Below, piece by piece: positions 55,824 through 64,000 of a stretch of DNA of 64,000 nucleotides. Position numbers and translations under genes: made by a program. Under the pieces are notes generated by a model that did not search any database, had not been told where the DNA came from, and saw nothing but the letters and a program-made list of their open reading frames with translations. Source of the DNA: Atkinsonella hypoxylon. Lineage: Eukaryota > Ascomycota > Sordariomycetes > Hypocreales > Clavicipitaceae. The stretch lies in contig JFHB01000041.1 of assembly GCA_000729835.1 (NCBI GenBank), positions 62,001 to 126,000 on the forward strand, given 5' to 3'. Position 1 is the first letter of the stretch. Each line of letters opens with the position of its first letter.

Positions 55824-58459
55824 GCTGGGGTTGCAGCCAACGGCGGCAATCTAGGCATGGACTGGCGTTTTGGGGTCTTTTGGACAAACAATGATGGATT
55901 TGGCGCATGAAAATGTCGTAATGTAACATCTTTTTTTTTAGACTTTTCTTTGTATTCTGCAGTTGAGGCGGATTATGCAAAATGTTTTGGTTCAATTGGA
56001 TTGATAACATGTCCTGGTTCGTGCTTGGAATCCTGTGACGGAATGTCAAATGCGATACGCAGTGCCAGAGATCCGGAGAAGGGTCTTGAGCATCTATCTG
56101 CATTATTCTACCTGCCTCGACGGCGATGTACACCCGTGTGTATTCCTGTCTTATGAATGCGTTTATCCCGCCAACTATATATGACATTGAACTTTGGCCA
56201 TGAGTAGGTACAACAGCCGTGATGCTAGATGTCAACAGCACAAGAATCCATCTTATTTGAGTGCGTGTTTCTGATCTGCCGCGGAAGAGATGGATTAGCT
56301 GGTTACCTTTGGATTCGCCAGTTGCAAACGTCTCTGTACGTTGTCTCACTATCGCACTGTCTGTCCACAAGGAAAAGTCAAGGCAAAGTAACAGCTATTC
56401 ATCATCATTGTCTGCCTGTAGTAAACCAATGAGACAGAGTGTATTTAAACAAAGCCCATCTCAACCCATCATCATACATGTACTTTATAAGCAGGGAATT
56501 CTTGTTGCCGTTTCGCCGTAGCCGTGTCGTCTCTCGCCTGATGAACAGAAATGTAATGCACCCACCAGACATCAGACAGACCCTGGACGTGCAATCAACT
56601 GTGGTGCTTTATTCAAGTCTAGCCTCGGAGTTGTCCACGACGCTCCGTATTGTCCTGGCCATACAGCAGTTGCATTGGCATAATGGCAATTTTTCAAGTC
56701 TCATCAGACGGCGACTTGTGATGCGACCAAGTCTCATCATCCCGTTTCAATCGTCCATTAGTGTTAACCACTCAATCCGTTGGAGCTGCAGAAAATCTGG
56801 TTGACCATGGCTAGGAACAACGGACGTGCATTTGAGGCGTCTGATGACGAGTGGACATGTTCTGTCCGAGAGATCACCGCAAAGACTCACATGCAGTGTT
56901 ACACACACTATCGAAACCCTTTCCTTTTTCATCAGGTAGTTCTAAATCCGGGGGACACAATATGGTATACAACGCACACACCGAGAATGGACTTTTAATT
57001 GAGACCTCACCACCCATACCCATGGTCGAGCGCACAACCAGGTTTGAATTAAAAAGTCTCCTAGATGACAACCCACTGGCCTGAATTAAGCGCCGAGGTC
57101 TGACGCCTGATCCGACGCCTGATCCCCTCCTGCAGCCCCATTGCTGGAGTCATCAGCTGGTAACCTGGCTCAAGCGTCTGCCCATCAATACAAGGCCGCC
57201 CCTGCCGTGAGATAGCTCGGGAAGCGCCGACACTGCCAGCAAAGACGTCACTGTTCGCGAGTGATGCCATGCCCTTGAGATAAAGGACCGGATTTCTTGT
57301 TGTTTTGCGCCCGCATAATTGCTGCGTATATGTCACCGTACGGGAAAAAAAAAAAAAAAAAAAAAACCGCATTCTTTGATCTTGAATTTTGGACAGAGTC
57401 CATGGATTCTATGTCGACATGGAGCCTCTTTTATAAGCTTATCAGCGCCCACTGAACCCTCACGCCGACCATCCAGGCTTCTAAGCACGGTCGACCTTGA
57501 GCCTCGATGCAGGTTCCGATAACTGCCATGCACAGGGGTGGTTTTTAGCCTACTGCGGACGACGTGGGTACGGCGGCGTTAATATTATTGGCCACCCTCA
57601 TGTATTCCTGCTGTGTGCTGTGTGAGTGCCCAGGTGCTTTGACAAAGAATAAATTTAGTCAAGCATGTAGAAGTCTGGGGTTTCAAGAATATGGTTACAT
57701 ATTTCCGAGCGTGTAAAAGCATACGCGATTGAAGCAGGAATTAATTGACTGATTAGAGGATCATTAAGCATATTCCAAGTAATACGGAGTACAAGCCGAC
57801 TACTAGGTATACATACATATTCCATATTTAGTCCGTAACGGACGGCACATGGATGCGGCCAAATACACCCACTGTATGTATGTCTAGGTATCTAGGTACA
57901 GTACTTACGAGCCCCCCCCCCCCTCCCCCCTCTCCCCCCTATTTGCATTTGCATTTGCACGCAGACTAACGGGGGCTAAAGCAATCCAGCCTTCCATACC
58001 CTGGTTCAACAATCAACCCAGCGAACGAGGACCACTCATGTTTTGAGCCTCTTTAAACCAGAGCCGCCCGCTCACCCCAATTCCTCTGTCCTCCACCTGG
58101 AGATGCCGGGCAGGTGCTGTTTCTCATGGAACGTGCGAGGCCCAAAAACGCGACCCAGACATACGGCACCACGATCCGTTGTCTACCACCCGTTTCACCG
58201 CTTCGTCGGATTTCACAAGGCTGCCTTGTCTTGTCTGACTAGGTTCTCCACCCATACAGCAGTTCTATCCGCCAAACCAAAGGCTCATTACGATCTGAAT
58301 TTTGGCTGTTGCGATTTCATATATGAGCTGGGACATCGCTGGCGACTTCATCGTTGCCGGTGATTCATACACAACTCAGTTAAGCAAGCTATGGCTCTGG
58401 AGGCTCCACTGCGATCGTCGACTGGTAATCTGCACATTCCTTTCAGAAACCAAGGCGAC
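55824..58459. other. Long intergenic region downstream of RPB10
   Basis: About 2.6 kb without a supportable gene. It holds an A-run (57342-57366), a TAGGTATCTAGGTAC block near 57885, a C-rich tract (57912-57939) followed by ATTTGC repeats, and several short ORFs without protein character. The last few hundred bases are presumably the leader of the next gene. Confidence 0.55.
57912..57957. repeat. C-rich tract and ATTTGC/CATTTG tandem
   Basis: A 13-nt C-run, then CCCTCC(C)n pyrimidine repeats, then three copies of ATTTGC. Simple sequence in the upstream region of the 58460-60879 gene. Confidence 0.85.
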
Positions 58460-60879
58460 ATGTCCGTACCCTCAGACACAGAAGGACACCGGTCCTCATT
58501 CAGAGTTATGTAAGTCAAGGAATCGCCGGAACAAAGTTGCAGGTTCCATCACTGATACATCTCCAGCTCGTCACCTCCTCCGACGGACTCTGCCATGTTA
58601 CGACCCGACTCGGCCAATCGCATATCGTCCAACTCAACGAATATTCTTAGCCCTAGTGATATAGTTGGGCCATCGCCTGTTACCTCGAATGGCACCGAAA
58701 CCACAGAAATAGAGGATGATGCGTCCGACGAAATTGAAAAAGGCCACAAAGGAGATGCAATCCAGCCATCGGAGGTTCGTGCTTGTGTGCCATATTGGCA
58801 TGATGTTCAATCATTACTAACCAGAATAGTTGTTCATGCTCACAACGAACTTGCCCGAGCATGTGCGGCAGTCAAGTACTGAAGAGGCTGTGTCTGTCAT
58901 CCATGCTCCAGAGAGCTTCGCTAGTTGGGTAAGATGGATGTCCCTGCTTCTTGGATGACTACATGAGTCTTATTCAGTGACTGACAGTGTCTCGAGACCT
59001 CTACTGAAGCCACGGCCCACCAAATTCCGCCTAGTGCGCAAACATCTCCAGAAGCGGGTGAGGAATCCCGTGCAAACGTCAATGATTCTTTACAAAAGGT
59101 TGGCAGCATGAGCGCCTTGGTTATGTTTACCGATTCTATATGCTCATCTTCTGCAACAGCCAAACGTCCATCCTGTCCGGCCTCCAATCTCTACCGATGT
59201 CAAGCCTGTGAGATATAGTGTGGACAGCGCTACCCCCCGGGCCCAAGACCTGCAAGATATGTTGAGTGACGGTGGCAGGTTGAGGTCTAGCAGTACAAGC
59301 AGCTTGGAAAGTACGACATCCTGCCCGCCACCGATATCTTCTGTTGCCTAACCATGTGTGTAGAGATTGAGGAACAGACCGAAGCTGAAGCTGAAGGTGA
59401 TGATGATGATGCCCACTATTCTGGTGCTCCGGTTCTGCGGCCTGCTGATGACGAAATATCTGCGCTCAGAACTGCACTGCATGAATGCTGGACGCTCTGC
59501 AATACGTTAGCCAGTCTCAGTGCGATCCATCGCGCGCGGATGTTTCACAGTTCTGGCACACCAGATGCGCATAAGAAGGCGTGGAAAAGTTGCTGGAAGC
59601 TCTGCCAGCGTCTTTATGACAATCAGGACAAGGATTCTGCGTCGCTCAATGTCAGCATGAATCTAGACCTTTGTCGTAATTTTTGTCAGGCACTTTTCGA
59701 CATCAGGCAAAAGAAGGACGAGACTGCAGACTCGGTTCTTCGCGTAAGCTTCGAGCTGAATAACCAGTACGATGATAGCCGCCTTTTCATATACTCACAA
59801 GAACTTATTCCAGCTAACTCGTCACTCGCAGCCTATACAGCGCCCAAGGTGGCAAGGAACTCCCAGAGCCTTTTCGAGAGAGGACGCTGGACTTTTATAT
59901 CACGCTCTGTCATCGCTTGATGAAACAACGAAGTGAATTGGCGCAAGAAACTGACCATCTTTTGAGCGCCTGTTGGAGCCTTGCCAGGATGCTGTTCAGC
60001 CTGCGACAGAACAAACGGGATGGCAAGCCTTTGGAAGAAGAACTTCTAGGCTCCGCAGTGCAAGCATGCTGGGATCTATGTGATATTTTCAGGGACGCCT
60101 GGACACAAATCCGTCCTGACCGCAACACACCTCGTCCAAGCCAGACGAGCTTCTTCTCACAGCAGCCTATTGACCAGTCAGGGAGAGAAAGCCGACAGTC
60201 CAATCGCTCGTCTTTGCATTCCAAGCGCGAGAGCGTAAAAAGTGGCCATCAGGAAGAAAGGCCCCCCAAGCCACCTCCTGTCCCGGAGACTCCAGTAACT
60301 GAATTCGAAGACACCCCGATCTCACCAGAGAGTCGATCGCCCCAGATGCCCAACATTATGGTCCTGGGAACATCTAGTGATGGCGGACGTGGAGGTAGAT
60401 GGTCAAGCAACGCGTCCAACCTGTCCAGCTACTCGCGAAGCAGCAATCGAACATCCAGCACAGCAACCACGACGACAGCGACAGAAGACCCCAACACTTG
60501 TCGATCAAAGGTGCTTGTACTTCGAGCTGCCATGAACATGGGCTTCAACCGCGACGCCATCACGAATCCCAAGACTGAGGCCGCAATACTGCAGAAATTC
60601 GTTCAGGGACTTCCACCGGGGTCATTTGGCTCTCTACCCAGCCACGCGACCCTCCTCCACCAATACAAGAACTCGATTCTCGCAGATGGCTTCCTGCTGC
60701 AGAATCATCTCCTCCCGGCACGTAGCAAGCGCGTCATGGCGCAAGATATGGCCAAGAGCGTACTTGCTATGAGCAACAGCTCACCACGATATGCGTTCCT
60801 GCGAGACCTGTTCAAGTTTGTCTTTCAGTTTACCGTGGATGAAGCTGAGACGCGGAGAAATGTCAGCATCGTGGTGTAA
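58460..60879 (+). CDS. Unrecognised fungal protein, 689 aa
   Basis: No family recognised. Seven exons (58460-58509, 58567-58774, 58830-58928, 58988-59098, 59160-59310, 59364-59766, 59832-60879) give 689 aa. The N-terminal 210 residues are low-complexity Ser/Pro/Glu-rich. Then helical repeats rich in Trp/Cys: LRTALHECWTLCNTLASLS, KKAWKSCWKLCQRLYDN, LDLCRNFCQALFDIR, LDFYITLCHRLMKQRSEL, LLSACWSLARMLFSLRQ, AVQACWDLCDIFRDAW. A Ser/Thr/Pro linker leads to a final domain with LVLRAAMNMGFNRD, FVQGLPPGSFGSLP, LLHQYKNSIL and RYAFLRDLFKFVFQFTVDEAE. The repeated W-x-L-C pattern suggests an alpha-helical repeat scaffold. The last intron uses a GTACGA donor because the better GTAAGC donor would shift frame. 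Confidence 0.78.
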
Positions 60880-61826
60880 GGCCGAGCAACAAGCAGACAT
60901 TGATACGTTTAATGCGAAGCTCACAGGAGTGTCCAAGCCCTTGTGATTTAAATTCAAAACAATGTACGCTTCCCAGAGAGGAAGTTGATGACAAAAAGAA
61001 ATGCGGTGGCATATGAATTTATTTTGTCTCCATCCGCATTAGATACCCCCTTTGCTTTCTTTTCTTTTCCTCTCTCTCTTCCATTTTTTTTTTTTTTTTT
61101 TTTTGGGTTCCTTTTTTTTCACTTCGCAGCTATCACTTTCGTCTTCGCTTAGGAAAGAATCTAGTGTTTATTCTTGGTGTTACGGAAGCAATGAGATTTA
61201 TAGGAATGAATGAAAAGATGTATTATGAGTTCATGTAGTCAAGAAGTTTATGCAATGAGGGGCCTGTGTCTGGTTGCACGATTGAAGCTATGATTGTTAC
61301 TGCGTGTTATCCTTGGGGTAAGGTCCGAAACCGCCCTTGTACAATTTTCGACTGGCGAAGCCTGCGTTCTTGTGTACGTTCATGAGGGAGGCTAGGCCTG
61401 TCCGAACAGTGGTAACTAACTGTTAGCGGAGGTTTTTTTTTTATGGCTCCCTGCATCGGTCAAAGCCATACGGACCAACATATATCGCAACGCAACTTCA
61501 ACCATGAGTTTATCCCTTCATTGTGCACCAAGAGACGGGCCGAAACTCATCCGTTTGATCATTGCCAGTTGAGCACATGGTCAGTCGAGGGTTGGGCCGC
61601 CATAGCGTCGCCAGCAGATGGGCGAGCCACCTTTTTGAATTTTGGAAGGAGCAGCCCCACCTGACGGCTGGCTGCGGCCACATGGGCGGAGCAAATTTTC
61701 CCACTGACCATTGACCACTTCTGCACTTTTGTTTGCATCTCGACACCCTCGCCACTCACGTCTGTAAACCCGCCCCGACGCGTTTTAACATATTTTCCCA
61801 AACCGGTGCCCAGCCAGTTTGCTAAT
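60880..61826. other. Intergenic region with pyrimidine tracts
   Basis: About 0.95 kb. Contains T-runs (61087-61104, 61113-61120) and a poly-T tract near 61432-61441; no supportable gene. A 200-aa ORF on the minus strand (61559-62161) is antisense to the next gene and unlikely to be real. Confidence 0.55.
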
Positions 61827-62278
61827 ATGGGTAACGTACGATGAATCTTGGGGAAGTAGTCCAGCTTCGCGCAGTCCGGTTGACGTGTGTGCAGGGAGCC
61901 AAGGCCCAGCAGAAGCGTGAGCGCAACGCAAAAGACGGCAAAGTCGCCAAGTCTCAGCTCAAAGTCGTATGTAGCGTGGTCGCTCGTGTTGTTTCTCCCA
62001 TTTCTTTTTTGGGACTGACGCTTATATGCTCTACAGAACCAGCAGGCCATGAATATCCAGTGCCAGGTTTGCAAGGCTACTTTTTTGTCTACTACAAAAG
62101 GACCTGCGTGCGTATTCTCCGCTCCTGTTGTATCCCCGTAGTCGAACAAGCATGATATCACATGAAGGATTGCTGAAAAATGCTAATTGGTGTGGTTGTC
62201 TACTCTAGGCTACAGGAGCATGCGGAGAATAAACATGGCAAAGGAATTGCGGAGTGCTTCCCTGGCAAGACTACCTGA
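61827..62278 (+). CDS. Small ZNF706/At2g23090-like zinc protein
   Basis: Four exons (61827-61835, 61895-61966, 62037-62107, 62209-62278) give 73 aa. The N-terminus GAKAQQKRERNAKDGK is the SERF/4F5-like basic part seen in this family, followed by a single C2H2-type zinc finger (CQVCKATFLS...LQEHAENKHG) and CFPGKTT. The pattern matches the zf-met2/At2g23090 family, to which human ZNF706 is related; function is poorly known. The first coding exon is nine bases (Met-Gly-Asn), chosen because its donor joins exactly onto GAKAQQ, the conserved start. Too split for any one frame to be long, so easily missed. Confidence 0.85.
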
Positions 62279-63055
62279 ATGGCGCTGTCTGATGATGGCT
62301 GTGCAACATTGGATATGACATTTGACGAGGTATCGAAGTATGAACATGATGAATTTCACTAGCGTAGGCGTCGGCATTGGGGAAGATGCGTCGGAGTAGG
62401 TGAGGTGCTGTTTGTTGTGTTTGTAGTTGTAGTTTTGAAAGCGCTCCGTTTACATCCTGGCCTGGTTCGCAGATGCGTCACTGGTACAGTCCCCTATGTA
62501 CGGTGCACTATCCCTTAGGTCACTTGATATCAACACTCGTGTTATATAGGTAGCTTCCTGGAAACACCACCCAGCAGGTAAGTGATGCCAAGGGAATGAG
62601 GAAAAGGGCAACAAACCAAAGATTCGATGTACTCCAAAGTCGTGGAGATTCCAACTCAGCAAATCGACATCAAAGCTCCACGATATATTGATTAACACTT
62701 TTTACTTGTCCCGGGCGGTAGAACAAACTACGTATTCCTAGCTGGTTGTGCTGTGTCATGAATACCTAAACATGCAGTAAGCCTAGATGGGAAAGTGGGA
62801 CTTTGAACCAAATCGCGGGAGAGCGTTCTGATAAAGGTTGCGCTTGTCAGAGAGACCTGATGAGTAAAGACCTCATAAAGGTTACAAGAGTCTACACCTC
62901 AACTGAGTTCTAGACCCGACCCGACCTGACTTAACCCAGCTGTGTAATAGTTAGTTAATAAAGAGTCGTGACGATAAGCACCAAAGTGGCGTCCCTCCCG
63001 CCGTCTACAAGCCAAGCTTTGGAACTCGAAATAACCGACGACCGCTCTGCCAACG
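62279..63055. other. Intergenic region before the tRNA gene
   Basis: About 0.78 kb. No gene supported; the 62450-62698 minus-strand ORF is not protein-like. Confidence 0.55.
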
Positions 63056-63147
63056 GGTGAGATGGCCGAGTTGGTTATGGCGCTAGATTAAGGCTGTGCA
63101 TTCTTCTAGTGGAGCAATCCTCGTGGGTTCGAATCCCACTCTCATCA
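63056..63147 (+). tRNA. tRNA-Leu (anticodon AAG) with 10-nt intron
   Basis: Folds as a class II tRNA. The acceptor stem pairs GGTGAGA (63056-63062) with TCTCATC (63140-63146), discriminator A at 63147. D stem GCC/GGC (63065-63067/63079-63081); anticodon stem CTAGA (63083-63087) with TCTAG (63105-63109); anticodon AAG at 63090-63092. A 10-nt intron (63094-63103) sits one base after the anticodon, the usual place. A long variable arm (GAG...CTC) marks Leu. T stem GTGGG/CCCAC with TTCGAAT. A-box (TGGCCGAGTTGG) and B-box (GGTTCGAATCC) are present; six Ts at 63162-63167 end transcription. Reads CUU and, after A-to-I editing, CUC. Confidence 0.93.
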
Positions 63148-64000
63148 CGGCATAACCAACCTTTTTTGCCTCGTTCGACTTTGGTAACTAGCATTTACTT
63201 TACTTGGAGTGCCTAACAGCCCTCAAGGTCATATATCTTCATGACCGACTAAAGGTCCTTCCTCGCAACCACACACACACCCCCAAAAAAAAAGGCGCAT
63301 TCCCTTCCACCAGCGAGCCCATCACGGTGAGAAAGAGCAGTCAATCTTTGCTTTCCAACGCCTGGGGGTTGGCGGTCCCAACGTCTTTGTGAACTCTGGG
63401 CAGACTAATTCATTAATGCTCGGCAATGGCTCCATCCCTTCTGGCCCACCGGGCTGCACGTGCACGTATCGAGACGCCGCCCCGCCCCGCCGACTTGCTG
63501 CACGGCTCCCCACCGAACCATGTGCCTGGGACGCCGGGAGTCTGCGAAGGGTATTTAGTAACGTCGGTACTCATGTAGAGGAGGCAAGAATGGGCTTCCA
63601 TCTTCGACCACGATGGCTCCACCGTGCCGAACAAGCGCAATCAGCCCGTGGGCAGATGTCTAGGCGGGTCGGATTTGGATAAGTTACCCAGCCACCAAAA
63701 GCAGCTAGTTTCCACTTTGTCGCAGCCTGTGACACCAACTCCTTATTGTTGAAACATGCTTGCTCTGTATTCTGCATCTGCTATCAGACCTGTGGTATCA
63801 AAAAAAAGTAAATAATCAAGTAGATCCAATCAAAACTAGAGCCCTGGCCATGCATGTACATCTGGAACGATACTATCGCCCAGTGCAGTCCGCCTGACTT
63901 TTTAATCCATCGATTGCTTGTCGTCCGTCATCTTCAACCCTGACCTTTTTACATGCAAAACCCTATATCCCTGGTCCTTGATGCTGATGCCAATTTGCCG
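63148..64000. other. Gene-free 3' end of window
   Basis: About 0.85 kb after the tRNA. It begins with the Pol III terminator and contains an A-run near 63282-63292. Short ORFs at 63204-63682 and 63571-63777 look random. The next gene may start outside the window. Confidence 0.5.

Noticed and set aside
57342..57366. Poly-A run as the tail of a retroposed copy
   Set aside because: No upstream gene-like sequence or target-site duplication visible; simple homopolymer is enough.
61559..62161. 200-aa minus-strand ORF over the ZNF706-like gene
   Set aside because: Runs through splice sites of a well-supported small gene and lacks recognisable sequence.
1..64000. CRISPR arrays, phage or plasmid features
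   Set aside because: No regularly spaced repeats or prokaryotic gene order; the DNA is eukaryotic nuclear with introns throughout.

Overview
The window reads as nuclear DNA of a filamentous ascomycete (Pezizomycotina, most likely Sordariomycetes). Supporting signs are short 50-175 nt GT-AG introns, often with CTAAC/CTGAC-like branch sites, compact genes on both strands, a tRNA-Leu with a 10-nt intron, and a set of fungal families: eisosome Pil1/Lsp1, Msb1/Mug8 domain, RCR/Congo-red resistance, Tma23, the Mcy1-type cysteine synthase and an E(z)-type H3K27 methyltransferase. I find 25 supported protein genes, one tRNA gene and one probable coding relic. That is about one gene per 2.5 kb. I see no transposon, virus, CRISPR array or secondary-metabolite cluster.

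Layout, left to right: THG1 (+), TMA23 (-), a DUF726 membrane hydrolase (+), an Msb1/Mug8 polarity protein (-), a degenerate coding relic (-), uracil-DNA glycosylase (-), a small CHZ-like protein (-), a DUF3140 plus Tudor-like protein (+), the ERAD subunit HRD3 (+), an RCR-type membrane protein (+), an unrecognised Ser/His-rich nuclear protein (-), alanyl-tRNA synthetase (+), a MidA/NDUFAF7-like mitochondrial methyltransferase (-), mitochondrial cysteine synthase (+), RAD2/XPG (+), TFIIS (-), the NatC subunit NAA38 (+), Pil1/Lsp1 (-), KMT6/EZH2 (+), a BAP31-like ER protein (+), a 2OG-Fe(II) oxygenase (-), UTP17/NAN1 (-), RPB10 (+), an unrecognised 689-aa protein (+), a ZNF706-like zinc protein (+) and tRNA-Leu(AAG) (+).

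The genes are mostly housekeeping and independent. The recurring themes are translation and ribosome biogenesis (THG1, TMA23, ALA1, UTP17, RPB10, tRNA-Leu), DNA repair and transcription (UNG1, RAD2, TFIIS, RPB10), chromatin (KMT6, CHZ-like), mitochondria (methyltransferase and cysteine synthase, head to head) and ER/plasma membrane (HRD3, BAP31, RCR, Pil1). Splice junctions were read by eye and accepted only where they restore both frame and family sequence. They are predictions.

I did not find an undescribed multi-gene system. The items most worth a second look are: a probable dual-targeted AlaRS reached through an upstream in-frame ATG; a gene with either a mid-gene frameshift or a cryptic 79-nt intron; 9-nt coding micro-exons in TFIIS and the ZNF706-like gene; a decayed gene near 13.3-14.0 kb; the DUF3140/Tudor fusion; and two conserved-looking proteins of unknown function.
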